Shown here: positions 1 through 7,966 of the stretch, one piece after another
How positions within the stretch are numbered: the first letter of the stretch is position 1
Layout: every line of letters starts with the position of its first letter
Source of the DNA: RGIG5327 sp045612485
Lineage (GTDB): Bacteria > Verrucomicrobiota > Lentisphaeria > Victivallales > UBA1829
Direction of reading: 5' to 3'
Assembly (NCBI GenBank): GCA_045612485.1
Contig: JAZKZE010000172.1
Coordinates: 1 to 23,631 of the forward strand
Length of the DNA: 23,631 nucleotides
Made by a program: the position numbers and the translations under genes
The notes under the pieces: model-generated
The model's input: the letters and a program-made list of their open reading frames with translations, nothing else
Database searches by the model: none
What the model was told of the DNA's origin: nothing

Positions 1-1077
1 AACTCCAACTATGGTATGACCGGCGGTCAGATGGCTCCCACCACCCTTCCCGGACAGGTGACAACAACAAGTCCCTACGGAAGAAAAGTGGAAACCGACG
101 GATTTCCCATGAAGATATCCGAGATCGTCAATGCTCTGGAAGCTCCTGTGTATATTGAACGTGTGGCTCTTACCACCACCGCCAATATCCAGAAAGCCAA
201 AAAAGCTGTGTTCAAAGGAATCAAAAACCTGAAAGAACGCAAAGGGTTCTCCCTTATTGAAGTACTCTCCCCCTGTCCCATCAACCTCAAGATGAATGCG
301 GAAGAGATCAATAAGTTCATCGAAGAAAAGATGATGAAACAGTTCCCGCTGGGCTGCATCCGTGACAATTCTGAAACGGCTGTACCCTATATTGCACCTC
401 CTGTGATCCGTGATGCGGAAAAAGTGAGAGAAACTCTCTTCCCCCGCCGTTTGACAGAAGGGGTTGCTGCTGATTTCCGTAATGAATCTCCCATTTTTGA
501 TCAGGAGATCCGTGTGAAACTGGGCGGATTCGGCGGTCAGGGTATTCTCAGTCTGGGTAAGATGTTTGCGGATATGGCAAGACTGCGTAACTTCAATGTT
601 ACCTGGATGCCCTCCTACGGTCCCGAACAGCGCGGCGGATCTGCCAACTGTTCTGTGATTTTGAGCCGCGGCCGTATTCCTTCCCCCATGATCAGCAGGG
701 ATTGTGACCTTATGATCAGTATGACTCAGACTGCTTTCGACAAGTTCGGACATGAACTCAAGAAAGACGGTATCCTCATCTATGACAGCTCCACAATGAA
801 AAAGCCTGAAATCGAAGCCGAGGTCATTTTCGGTATTGATGCGCTTCAGATCGCTGATGAAAAAGTCGGCAACAACAAAGTCGCCAACAGCGTTCTCCTC
901 GGCGCACTTGCTGTGATCCTTGAAAAGAAAGGCTATCTTGTGGGCAATGATATTGCAGATTATGACAAGGTTTTTGAAGAAGCCATCCGTGAATGCTTCA
1001 GCAAGAAACCCCAGGTCATTGATGCCAATATCGCCGCATACGCAGAAGGTAAAAAGGCTGCTCTGGCAAGTCTTTGA
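1..1077 (+). CDS. 2-oxoacid:ferredoxin oxidoreductase, fused beta (TPP) and gamma subunits, 5' partial
   Basis: The reading frame is open from base 1, so the gene starts upstream; 358 residues are visible. Residues 3-15 (NYGMTGGQMAPTT) are the end of the thiamine-diphosphate-binding beta subunit. They are followed by the beta C-terminal part with the family stretch EVLSPCPIN near residue 87. From about residue 170 a second domain begins, with GFGGQG at 176-181 and GPEQRGGSANC near 207-217, which are hallmarks of the gamma subunit (POR domain). Beta and gamma are thus one polypeptide here. These enzymes oxidatively decarboxylate a 2-oxoacid to an acyl-CoA in the cytoplasm and reduce ferredoxin, as in anaerobes. 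The beta sequence resembles the 2-oxoglutarate/branched-chain (Kor/Vor) type more than pyruvate enzymes, but the substrate cannot be fixed from this fragment. The alpha and any delta subunits would lie upstream. A hairpin follows the stop. Confidence 0.9.
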   Translation, partial: NSNYGMTGGQMAPTTLPGQVTTTSPYGRKVETDGFPMKISEIVNALEAPVYIERVALTTTANIQKAKKAVFKGIKNLKERKGFSLIEVLSPCPINLKMNAEEINKFIEEKMMKQFPLGCIRDNSETAVPYIAPPVIRDAEKVRETLFPRRLTEGVAADFRNESPIFDQEIRVKLGGFGGQGILSLGKMFADMARLRNFNVTWMPSYGPEQRGGSANCSVILSRGRIPSPMISRDCDLMISMTQTAFDKFGHELKKDGILIYDSSTMKKPEIEAEVIFGIDALQIADEKVGNNKVANSVLLGALAVILEKKGYLVGNDIADYDKVFEEAIRECFSKKPQVIDANIAAYAEGKKAALASL

Positions 1078-1095
1078 GCCGGCGTTTGATAAAAC

Positions 1096-1122
1096 AGGTT
1101 CCCGTTTCAGAAGCGGGAACCT
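1096..1122 (+). terminator. hairpin after the oxidoreductase gene
   Basis: GGTTCCCG (1097-1104) pairs perfectly with CGGGAACC (1114-1121). Three more inner pairs close a tight loop and one outer A-T pair is possible. It lies 19 bases after the stop codon. Only three T residues follow, so it is a weak intrinsic terminator or a 3'-end stabilising hairpin. Confidence 0.5.
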
Positions 1123-1128
1123 TTGAAA

Positions 1129-1156
1129 TTGAACCATAATACACTAACTGTATAAT
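1129..1156 (+). promoter_or_regulatory. possible sigma-70-type promoter for the pfp-gatCA unit
   Basis: A perfect -10 hexamer TATAAT at 1151-1156 has a 4/6 -35 match, TTGAAC at 1129-1134, with a 16-base spacer. It sits just after the hairpin and just before the phosphofructokinase gene. Oddly, a start about 7 bases after the -10 would leave only 7-10 bases before the ATG and exclude the weak AAGGA at 1157-1161. The transcript would then be nearly leaderless, or the real start lies further upstream. Confidence 0.35.
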
Positions 1157-1170
1157 AAGGAAAAAAGAAA

Positions 1171-2826
1171 ATGGCTATGACAGTTTCTCCTCTTCAGAAG
1201 GCAAGACTTGCCTACTCCCCCAAACTTCCCGCCGCCTACAAAAACGGTGCAACTGCAATCTGCACTGAAGGCGAAAAAATGGGTGCTTTTGCTGACAGCG
1301 ACAAGATCGCCGCTACTTTCAAAACCACCTCCAATCTGCCTGTTCTCACCTTCTCCGAAGGCAAAGGCGAAAAAGGTAAAGCCGTAAATGTGGCAGTGAT
1401 CCTTTCCGGCGGACACGCTCCCGGCGGTCACAACGTTATTGCCGGGCTTTTTGACGGTATCAAATCCATCAATGCTGATTCCAAACTTTACGGTTTCCAG
1501 GGCGGCCCCAGCGGACTTACTGACAATAAATATATCGAAATCACAGCTGATTTCCTTGCTGCTTACCGCAACACCGGCGGATTCGATATGATCGGTTCCG
1601 GCCGTACCAAACTTGAAACCATCGAACAGTTCGACAAAACCGAAAAGAACTGCCTGGCTCTGGGCATCAATGCTATCGTCATCATCGGCGGTGACGACTC
1701 CAATACCAACGCCTGTCTGCTTGCTGAGTACTACAAGGCTAAAGGTTCCCCCATTATGGTTGTCGGCTGCCCCAAGACCATCGACGGCGACCTGAAGAAT
1801 GCCTACATCGAAACCTCTTTCGGTTTTGATACCGCTTCCAAAGTTTACAGCGAACTTATCGGTAACATCGAACGCGATGCCAACTCCGCCAAGAAATACT
1901 GGCACTTCATCAAACTCATGGGCCGTTCCGCTTCCCACATCGCTCTGGAATGTGCACTCAAGACCCAGCCCAATGTGGCTCTCATCTCTGAAGAAGTCGC
2001 TGAAAAGAAACAGAATCTTGATGAAGTTGTCACCATCGTTGCTGAATCTGTAGCAAAACGCGCCGCCAACGGCGAAAACTTCGGTGTGGCTCTCATTCCC
2101 GAAGGTCTGATCGAATTCATTCCCGACTTCAAAGTCCTTATCGCTGAACTTAACGACCTTCTTGCCGCTAATGCAGAAGCCTATAATGCTCTTGCTGACA
2201 ACAACGAGAAAGCCGCCTTCATCAGTGCCAAACTTTCCGCTGAATCCAACAAGGTCTTTGCCGCACTTCCCATGGACATCAAAATGCAGCTCACCATGGA
2301 CCGCGACCCCCACGGAAACGTTCAGGTCTCCCGTATCGAAACCGAAAAACTGCTTGTGGAACTTGTGAAAAACAAACTTGCCGCCTGGAAGAAAGAAGGC
2401 AAATATGTTGGCAAATTCTCCACCCAGACCCACTTCTTCGGTTATGAAGGCCGTTGCTCTGCTCCCTCCAACTTCGATGCAGACTACTGCTATTCTCTCG
2501 GTTACAATGCCGCCGCCATCATCGGCACCGGCAAAACCGGTTATATGTCCTCTGTGCGTAATCTGACTGCTCCTGCTTCCGAATGGATCGCAGGTGCCAT
2601 TCCCCTTACCGCCATGATGAACATCGAACACCGTCACGGTGAAGATAAACCCGTGATCAAGAAAGCACTTGTGGAACTGGACAGCGCCCCCTTCAAGGCA
2701 TTTGCCGCACAGCGTGAAGAATGGTCTGTTGTGACCTCCTTCACCTATCCCGGCCCCATCCAGTACTACGGACCCTCTGAAGTGGCTGACATCACCACTG
2801 TCACCCTCCAGCTGGAAAAGAACTGA
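1171..2826 (+). CDS. pfp: pyrophosphate--fructose 6-phosphate 1-phosphotransferase (long type)
   Basis: This cytoplasmic enzyme reversibly phosphorylates fructose 6-phosphate to fructose 1,6-bisphosphate using pyrophosphate instead of ATP. The 551-residue length fits the long PFP group known from spirochaetes, chlamydiae and plants. Visible motifs are SGGHAPGGHN (79-88, phosphoryl-donor loop), GGDDSNT (173-179), PKTIDGDL (201-208, catalytic Asp region) and MGRSASH (250-256, sugar-phosphate binding). Near the C-terminus is the family stretch THFFGYEGRC followed by PSNFDADYCY and TGYM. The second Asp of GGDD, where ATP enzymes have Gly, is the known mark of PPi use. The ATG at 1171 has only a weak AAGGA upstream. 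gatC follows after 19 bases, so the three genes are probably co-transcribed. Codon use is strongly biased (many AAC, ATC, TTC and GGC), suggesting high expression. Confidence 0.95.
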   Translation: MAMTVSPLQKARLAYSPKLPAAYKNGATAICTEGEKMGAFADSDKIAATFKTTSNLPVLTFSEGKGEKGKAVNVAVILSGGHAPGGHNVIAGLFDGIKSINADSKLYGFQGGPSGLTDNKYIEITADFLAAYRNTGGFDMIGSGRTKLETIEQFDKTEKNCLALGINAIVIIGGDDSNTNACLLAEYYKAKGSPIMVVGCPKTIDGDLKNAYIETSFGFDTASKVYSELIGNIERDANSAKKYWHFIKLMGRSASHIALECALKTQPNVALISEEVAEKKQNLDEVVTIVAESVAKRAANGENFGVALIPEGLIEFIPDFKVLIAELNDLLAANAEAYNALADNNEKAAFISAKLSAESNKVFAALPMDIKMQLTMDRDPHGNVQVSRIETEKLLVELVKNKLAAWKKEGKYVGKFSTQTHFFGYEGRCSAPSNFDADYCYSLGYNAAAIIGTGKTGYMSSVRNLTAPASEWIAGAIPLTAMMNIEHRHGEDKPVIKKALVELDSAPFKAFAAQREEWSVVTSFTYPGPIQYYGPSEVADITTVTLQLEKN

Positions 2827-2845
2827 TATTCCGGGGAGCTGCAAA

Positions 2846-3154
2846 ATGGCAGAAACAAGTAAAATAGATGTTGCACACATTGCGGAACTGGCAAGGTTGA
2901 ACATCAAAGAAGATGCCATTCTCAAACTGGAAACGGAAATGCGTTCCATTGTGGGATATGTGGAAATGCTTTCAGAGCTTGATGTAAGCGGGATCGAACC
3001 TACTGCCCATGCAGTTCCCCGTACAAATGTCCTGCGGGAAGACGTGAAAAAAGAGTCTTTCCCGCGGGAAGCAATGCTGAAAAATGCACCTGCCACTGTG
3101 GATCAGGAATTGATCCGGGTTCCCCAGGTGCTTGCGGAAGAGGGGATGGCATGA
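2846..3154 (+). CDS. gatC: Asp-tRNA(Asn)/Glu-tRNA(Gln) amidotransferase subunit C
   Basis: This is a 102-residue small subunit of the GatCAB complex, which converts misacylated Glu-tRNA(Gln) and/or Asp-tRNA(Asn) to the correct amide form in the cytoplasm. GatC wraps around GatA and GatB and stabilises the complex. The N-terminal pattern VAHIAELARLNIKEDAI and the later GIEPTAHA, followed by a V-P-R-x-N-V-L-R-E-D stretch, are typical of the family, and the length is normal. A GGGGAG ribosome site lies about 8 bases before the ATG. The last codons overlap the start of gatA, giving translational coupling. The gatB gene is not in this window, so the operon is split in this genome or gatB lies elsewhere. 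Confidence 0.93.
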   Translation: MAETSKIDVAHIAELARLNIKEDAILKLETEMRSIVGYVEMLSELDVSGIEPTAHAVPRTNVLREDVKKESFPREAMLKNAPATVDQELIRVPQVLAEEGMA

Positions 3155-4629
3155 TGGATCTTAAAAAACTTACAATGGTAGAGGCTTCCAAACTTCTTTC
3201 CGAAGGAAAAACCACCTCTCTTGAACTCTGTCAGGCATATCTTGACCGTATTTCCTCCGTTGAGGATAAAGTAAAGGCACTTCTTTCCCTGAATAAGGAA
3301 GAGGTTCTTGCTCAGGCAAAGGCTTCTGATGAAAGAAGAGCTGCCGGAAAAACTTTGAGTCCTTTTGACGGAGTGCCTGTGACCATCAAGGATAACATTG
3401 CTGTAAAGGATCAGCCCTGCACCTGTGCTTCAAAGATCCTGGAAAACTTTGTTTCCCCCTATGATGCCACTGTCATCACCAAATTGAGAAATGCCGGTAT
3501 GGTACTTATGGGAAGAGCCAATATGGATGAATTTGCCATGGGATCTTCCTGTGAAAACAGTGCTTATCAGAAAACTGCCAATCCCTGGGATATTTCCAGA
3601 GTTCCCGGCGGTTCCAGTGGAGGGTCTGCTGCAAGTGTTGCCGCCGGTGAAACGGTGATCGCACTTGGGTCTGATACAGGCGGATCCATCCGTCAGCCAG
3701 CCTCTTTCTGCGGGATCGTGGGATTGAAGCCCACATACGGGCGTGTGTCCCGTTTCGGACTTGTTGCTTTTGCTTCCTCTCTTGACCAGATCGGTCCTAT
3801 GAGCAAGGATGTGCGGGATGCCGCTGCCATGCTGGATCTGATCTGCGGAGAAGATGAAAGAGATTCCACAAGTCTGCCTGTGAATACTCCGGAAGGGGGA
3901 TTCCTTGCTGCATTGGAAAGAAGTTCTTCTGACCTCAAGGGAGTGAAGATCGGTATTCCCAAAGAGTATTTCAATGTAGAGGGCGTTACAGCCGGTGTGA
4001 AGAAGGTGACAGAATCCGCCATGGAGAAATTGAAAGCTCTGGGTGCGGAATTTGTGGAGATCAGTCTTCCCCACACCAAATATGCCATGGCATGTTACTA
4101 CATTATCGCTCCTGCGGAAGCCAGTGCCAACCTTGCCCGGTTTGACGGCATCCGTTACGGATTCCGCAATGAAGAGTCCGGAGATCTGGTAAAGACCTAT
4201 TTTGACTCCCGCGGAGAGGGATTCGGGCCGGAAGTGACAAGACGTATCATGCTCGGCACTTATGTGTTGAGCAGCGGTTATTATGACGCATATTATGTGC
4301 GTGCCCAGAAGGTGCGTACTCTTATCCGTCAGGATTTTGTCAATGCGTTCAAAGAGTGTGACATCATCTTTACACCGGTAGCTCCCGCACCTGCCTTCCG
4401 GTTCGGTGAAAAATCCGATCCCATGCAGATGTATCTTTCCGACGTGTTCACAACGGCACTGAATCTTGCGGGCAACTGCGGAATAAGTGTTCCTGCGGGC
4501 ATTGATGAGGAAAGCAATATGCCTTCCGGGATCCAGTTGATCGCTCCGGATCTTGCGGAAGAAAAACTTTTCCAGGTGGCGTATGCCTTTGAAAAGGCAA
4601 GGGGAGAATTCCCTGCTGCTGCGCTGTAA
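3151..4629 (+). CDS. gatA: Asp-tRNA(Asn)/Glu-tRNA(Gln) amidotransferase subunit A
   Basis: This is the 492-residue glutaminase/amidase subunit. It releases ammonia from glutamine (or asparagine) and channels it to GatB. The amidase-signature catalytic set is complete: Lys80 in DGVPVTIKDNI, the cis-Ser at 155 in PGGSSGGSAAS, and the nucleophile Ser179 in SDTGGSIRQPASFCG. The C-terminal part keeps the expected NLAGNCGISVPAG and GIQLIAPD stretches. Two ATGs are possible, 3151 (overlapping the gatC stop as ATGA) and 3154; AGGGGA at 3141-3146 sits 4 or 7 bases upstream, so 3154 is also plausible. A strong terminator follows the gene. Confidence 0.96.
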   Translation: MMDLKKLTMVEASKLLSEGKTTSLELCQAYLDRISSVEDKVKALLSLNKEEVLAQAKASDERRAAGKTLSPFDGVPVTIKDNIAVKDQPCTCASKILENFVSPYDATVITKLRNAGMVLMGRANMDEFAMGSSCENSAYQKTANPWDISRVPGGSSGGSAASVAAGETVIALGSDTGGSIRQPASFCGIVGLKPTYGRVSRFGLVAFASSLDQIGPMSKDVRDAAAMLDLICGEDERDSTSLPVNTPEGGFLAALERSSSDLKGVKIGIPKEYFNVEGVTAGVKKVTESAMEKLKALGAEFVEISLPHTKYAMACYYIIAPAEASANLARFDGIRYGFRNEESGDLVKTYFDSRGEGFGPEVTRRIMLGTYVLSSGYYDAYYVRAQKVRTLIRQDFVNAFKECDIIFTPVAPAPAFRFGEKSDPMQMYLSDVFTTALNLAGNCGISVPAGIDEESNMPSGIQLIAPDLAEEKLFQVAYAFEKARGEFPAAAL

Positions 4630-4662
4630 AAAGAGAAAAAGTATTTTACTTTTGTGATCTTT

Positions 4663-4707
4663 GATCCGGATGAATTGAAAAATATTTATCCGGATCTTTT
4701 GCTTTTT
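4663..4707 (+). terminator. intrinsic terminator after gatA
   Basis: GATCCGGAT (4663-4671) pairs perfectly with ATCCGGATC (4688-4696) across a 16-base AT-rich loop. TTTTGCTTTTTTT follows directly. This closes the pfp-gatC-gatA unit. Confidence 0.8.
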
Positions 4708-4732
4708 TTCCGGGGTGACCCGGTGGAAAAGC
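4701..4732. other. second hairpin in the gatA-to-next-gene gap
   Basis: The T-tract of the gatA terminator is itself the left arm of a second inverted repeat. GCTTTT (4701-4706) pairs with AAAAGC (4727-4732), and CCGGG (4710-4714) pairs with CCCGG (4719-4723) around GTGA. It lies about 20 bases before the AGGAGG of the next gene. It could be a structured leader element or an alternative fold competing with the terminator. I see no convincing promoter between it and the next gene. Confidence 0.35.
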
Positions 4733-4760
4733 AAAGGAAAAAGAAAGAACAGGAGGAAGA

Positions 4761-5933
4761 ATGATGAAAAATATAAAAAAATCAGGAAAAGGAATATTTT
4801 TACTGTTCCTTATCTGTTTATTTTTCTGCGGAAGTGTGATTACGGATCTTTCCGCATTGGAACCCGGCAAGGGATTGCCCCGGCTGCGGGCGGAAAAATG
4901 GTACAGCAGGGAAAAGAACAGGGACGTCCGGCTTCAAGCGGTCGTTCTTATGGATCTTACCAGTTCCGATGCTCTGCCATTGCTGCAAATGCTGGAAGGT
5001 ATCAAATTATCCTCTTCCGGAAAAGATCTTTCCATCACTGTTTTTGTGATGAATCAGCAGAAGATCGCCGATGAAGCGATGAAGGAACTGGGACGGTTTG
5101 ATTTTCAGATCGGGCTGGATAATAACCTGAAAATGCGTAATCTTCTTGCCGGACATATTTCCCTTTTTCCTCATGCTTTGCTTGCCGATAAAGGTACGGT
5201 CATCTGGGGCGGGATGCCGACAGAATTGGAATCCATTGTGAAAAAAGTTCTTGCCGGGAATTTTTCTGCGGAAAAACAGAGAAGAGTGGAAGGATTGCGG
5301 AAAGAATTGCAGATCGCTATTCAATCCGGACTTCCAGTGGTCGTTTCTGCAACGGCGGATAAGATCCTGGCCATTATTCCTGATGACCGCCTTGCCATTC
5401 AATCCAAACTTTTTGCTCTGGATGCCATGCGGCAGAAGGAAGCTGCTGTAAAATTTATTGAAGAGATCTGCCGGAAAAATCCTCTGGAAATACAGTTTGC
5501 TATCATGCTTCTGGATCATCTTATGCGGGATGGAAGATGGGAAAAGATCGTTCCCGCAGCAGAAAAAACTTTTGAAAAATATAAAAACAATCCGGATGCG
5601 GTTCTGTTGACAGCCTATATTCTGGAAAATATTCCTTTTGGAATGTTTCTTCCCTCCCGGCAGATCGCCATGACTTCTGAAGTGTGGAATAAATGTAAAA
5701 ATGATCCCCGGAAGATCCGGAAAGCTCTCGGTGCCGAGATGTATGCCAAGGCATTGAGTATGGCGGGACGTTTTGAAGAGGCTGTGAAATTACAGAAAGA
5801 AGCACTCCTTCTCCGTAAAGGGGGAAATATGGAACAGGCGGCGAAAGACCGTCTTGCATACTATATGGATGCTCTTGCCGTATCCGGTAAAGACAGAAAA
5901 GCAAATGAAAAAATCCTGAAGGAAAAGAAATGA
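4761..5933 (+). CDS. exported protein with Cys-less thioredoxin-like domain and C-terminal helical repeats
   Basis: I do not recognise a named family. Residues 1-32 form a signal peptide: basic MMKNIKKSGKG, then hydrophobic IFLLFLICLFFCG, with a likely signal peptidase I site after LSA at about residue 32. The Cys at 23 follows Phe-Phe, so a lipobox is unlikely. Residues about 45-150 look like a thioredoxin/redoxin fold: a strand (AVVLMDL), a helix, a strand (SITVFVM), then FPHALLADKGTVIWGGMP with the cis-Pro-like position. The CxxC site is absent (TSSDA at the expected place), so redox catalysis is unlikely. Residues about 230-385 are helical and TPR-like (for example AEMYAKALSMAGRFEEAVKLQKEAL). 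A perfect AGGAGG at 4751-4756 precedes two possible ATGs, 4761 and 4764; the second has better spacing. The stop overlaps the thiI start. A periplasmic scaffold or sensor role is only a guess. Confidence 0.75.
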   Translation: MMKNIKKSGKGIFLLFLICLFFCGSVITDLSALEPGKGLPRLRAEKWYSREKNRDVRLQAVVLMDLTSSDALPLLQMLEGIKLSSSGKDLSITVFVMNQQKIADEAMKELGRFDFQIGLDNNLKMRNLLAGHISLFPHALLADKGTVIWGGMPTELESIVKKVLAGNFSAEKQRRVEGLRKELQIAIQSGLPVVVSATADKILAIIPDDRLAIQSKLFALDAMRQKEAAVKFIEEICRKNPLEIQFAIMLLDHLMRDGRWEKIVPAAEKTFEKYKNNPDAVLLTAYILENIPFGMFLPSRQIAMTSEVWNKCKNDPRKIRKALGAEMYAKALSMAGRFEEAVKLQKEALLLRKGGNMEQAAKDRLAYYMDALAVSGKDRKANEKILKEKK

Positions 5934-7150
5934 TGAATGAATATAAATCCATAGCCTGCCGTTATCACGAGATCGCCACAAAAGGACATAACCGTTCCAT
6001 GTTTGAGGAAAGGCTTGTTGCCAATATCCGTATGCTTGCTTCTTACGATAAAATCGAAGATCTTACCGTACAGAGAATGCGTGGCAGGATCTTCATCCGT
6101 AAAAAGAAAAATGTGGCTTTTACGCCGGATGAATTGGAAAATATCAAAAAGATGCTTTCCCGTGCCTACGGGATTGAATCCTTTTCCCCTGTATTGGAAA
6201 CGGCTCCGGAACTGGAAAATATCCTTGACCTTGCTGCGAAGTGTGCGTCTGCCCTTATTGAAAAAATGCTGGAAAAGAAGGAAAGCGTGACCTTCCGTTC
6301 AAGAGCAAGAAGAAGTGATAAAAGTTTTCCTCTCAAATCCAAAGAACTGGAGATCGAGATCGCAAAAAGGTTATGGGGCGTTTTCGGCGAAAAACTCAAA
6401 ATCGACCTGACTTCCCCGGATGTTTCTGTGGGAGTGGAAGTCAGGGACAAGATCGCTCTTGTATATTATGGGACTTTCAAAGGTCCCGGCGGACTTCCTG
6501 CCGGATGTAATGGAAATGTGCTTGCCCTTCTTTCCGGCGGTATTGATTCCCCTGTAGCCTGCGGAATGACCATGAAACGTGGCTGTAATGTGGAGTTTCT
6601 CACATTCCACAGCTATCCCTATACGCCAATGGAATCACTGGAAAAGGTGAAAAATATTGCTTCCAGACTGAATCTGTATCAGAAAAAAGGCAGACTTTTT
6701 GCCTGTAATCTTTCTGAATTGCAGAAATTGATCCGGGATAACTGCAATCCCCGTTTCCGGACAGTATTGTACCGCCGTATGATGTTCCGTATTGCGGAAA
6801 TGGTCTGTCACCGCTACCGGCTGGGAGCGATCGTTACCGGGGATGCTGTGGGGCAGGTGGCAAGTCAGACTCTGGTGAATATGAGTGTGATCAATGACGT
6901 GACAAAGATGCTTGTATTGCGTCCTGTCTGCGGAATGGATAAACTGGAAACCATTGACCGGGCTGTGGAGCTGGGGACATACGATCTTTCCATTATTGAT
7001 CTGCCGGATTCCTGTACCGTATTTGCGCCGGATTCCCCGGCGGTTGCGGCAAAATATTATCTGGTGGAAGCGGAAGAGAAAAAAATCCCGGATCTGGAAA
7101 AAGCTCTGGAGGAAACCTTCCGGAATATTGAACGCTTTGATGATCTCTGA
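5930..7150 (+). CDS. thiI: tRNA 4-thiouridine sulfurtransferase ThiI (no rhodanese domain)
   Basis: This cytoplasmic enzyme adenylates uridine 8 of tRNA and inserts sulfur; some homologues also supply sulfur to thiamine thiazole synthesis. The N-terminal ferredoxin-like and THUMP regions cover about residues 1-170 (RYHEIATKGHNRSMFEERL; RMRGRIFI). The PP-loop ATPase follows, with SGGIDSP at 202-208, GDAVGQVASQTLVN at 304-317 and DLPDSCTVFAPDSP near 358-370. The 406-residue length matches the short ThiI form that lacks the C-terminal rhodanese domain of the E. coli enzyme. Cys362 sits where short-form enzymes have their Cys-containing motif. The start overlaps the previous stop (ATGA). AAGGA at 5918-5922 is 7 bases before ATG 5930 and 10 before ATG 5933, so either may be used. 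The sulfur donor, presumably a cysteine desulfurase, is not encoded nearby. Confidence 0.94.
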   Translation: MMNEYKSIACRYHEIATKGHNRSMFEERLVANIRMLASYDKIEDLTVQRMRGRIFIRKKKNVAFTPDELENIKKMLSRAYGIESFSPVLETAPELENILDLAAKCASALIEKMLEKKESVTFRSRARRSDKSFPLKSKELEIEIAKRLWGVFGEKLKIDLTSPDVSVGVEVRDKIALVYYGTFKGPGGLPAGCNGNVLALLSGGIDSPVACGMTMKRGCNVEFLTFHSYPYTPMESLEKVKNIASRLNLYQKKGRLFACNLSELQKLIRDNCNPRFRTVLYRRMMFRIAEMVCHRYRLGAIVTGDAVGQVASQTLVNMSVINDVTKMLVLRPVCGMDKLETIDRAVELGTYDLSIIDLPDSCTVFAPDSPAVAAKYYLVEAEEKKIPDLEKALEETFRNIERFDDL

Positions 7151-7167
7151 AAAGAAGGAAAATTGTT

Positions 7168-7950
7168 ATGAAAAAAGAATTGGTACATTTTGTTGAATGG
7201 AAAAGGATCCCGGAAGATAACGTATTTTCTGTAATGGAAGAGATCGTACAATGGGGAGTAAAGAATATTGTTGCCCATCCATGCTTTTTCAAAGAGGATG
7301 ATCCTTCTTATATACGGAAAATCGCCACATATATGGAGGATGCCGGACTGAAAAGTACTGCCTGTCATGCTTTGTGGGGCAAAGGCAACGATTGTGTTAT
7401 AACGGATGAGGATGTTTGGAAAGAGATGATCCGCAAACATAAAAAATTCCTGGATCAGCTTTCTGTTCTCGGAGTGAAGACCTATACATACCATCTGGGG
7501 GTAGCCCATGAGGAAAAATGGGAAAATATTGCTTCTTATGTGCGGAAAAGTGTGGATGCCCTTCTGCCGGTATGTGAACGCAATCAGATCATCCTTGCAC
7601 TGGAAAACAGCGGGGAAACGCCTGACCTTATACGGAAAATGTCTGATTTTGTGACAGAATACTCCCACCCGTATCTGGGAATGTGTTTTGACAGTGGTCA
7701 TGCCAACTGTTACCAGGACGGGATCCGGGAAACTTTGGAAGTGATGCGCAATAATATCGTTACCAGCCACCTGCATGATAATTACGGCTCTTTTGATGAT
7801 CACAACCCGCCGGGGGGGGGCAATACTGACTGGAATGAACTGGATGCGTTACTGGATACTCTTCCCCGTTTGCTGCATGCGGAAACGGAATCCGGTGATT
7901 GGGGGGAAGAAGCCTGGTATGAATTCTGCAAGGCAATGAAAAAAGCATAA
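7168..7950 (+). CDS. sugar phosphate isomerase/epimerase-like TIM-barrel protein
   Basis: This 260-residue protein belongs to the xylose-isomerase-like/AP-endonuclease-2 superfamily, whose members isomerise or epimerise sugars using a divalent metal. The expected metal ligands are present in order: Glu146 in LALENSG, Asp175 and His178 in CFDSGHAN, His201/His203 in SHLHDN, and Glu239 in HAETES near the C-terminus. Start ATG 7168 has AAGGAA at about 7155-7160, and the gene is 17 bases after thiI. The substrate cannot be inferred. The coding sequence contains a run of nine G residues (7812-7820) encoding part of Pro-Pro-Gly-Gly-Gly-Asn, close to the metal-binding His loop. There is no signal peptide, so it is cytoplasmic. 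Confidence 0.85.
   Translation: MKKELVHFVEWKRIPEDNVFSVMEEIVQWGVKNIVAHPCFFKEDDPSYIRKIATYMEDAGLKSTACHALWGKGNDCVITDEDVWKEMIRKHKKFLDQLSVLGVKTYTYHLGVAHEEKWENIASYVRKSVDALLPVCERNQIILALENSGETPDLIRKMSDFVTEYSHPYLGMCFDSGHANCYQDGIRETLEVMRNNIVTSHLHDNYGSFDDHNPPGGGNTDWNELDALLDTLPRLLHAETESGDWGEEAWYEFCKAMKKA
7812..7820 (+). repeat. homopolymeric G(9) tract inside the isomerase-like gene
   Basis: Nine consecutive G residues lie within the coding region. Loss or gain of one G would shift the frame for about the last 45 codons and remove the fourth metal ligand. A second G-rich stretch, G5-A-G7, lies at 8256-8268 in the next gene. Such tracts are classic sites of slipped-strand mispairing and also of sequencing error. 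Confidence 0.7.
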
Positions 7951-7966
7951 AAAAGGGGGAAAGGAA

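Noticed and set aside
1144..3096. 650-codon open frame on the - strand opposite pfp and gatC
   Set aside because: It lies fully opposite well-identified genes and its product (F/G/V-rich) has no recognisable domain. It is an effect of the strong codon bias of pfp.
3430..4734. 434-codon open frame on the - strand opposite gatA
   Set aside because: It is a shadow of gatA, which has all catalytic residues. It would also have to start inside the gatA terminator region.
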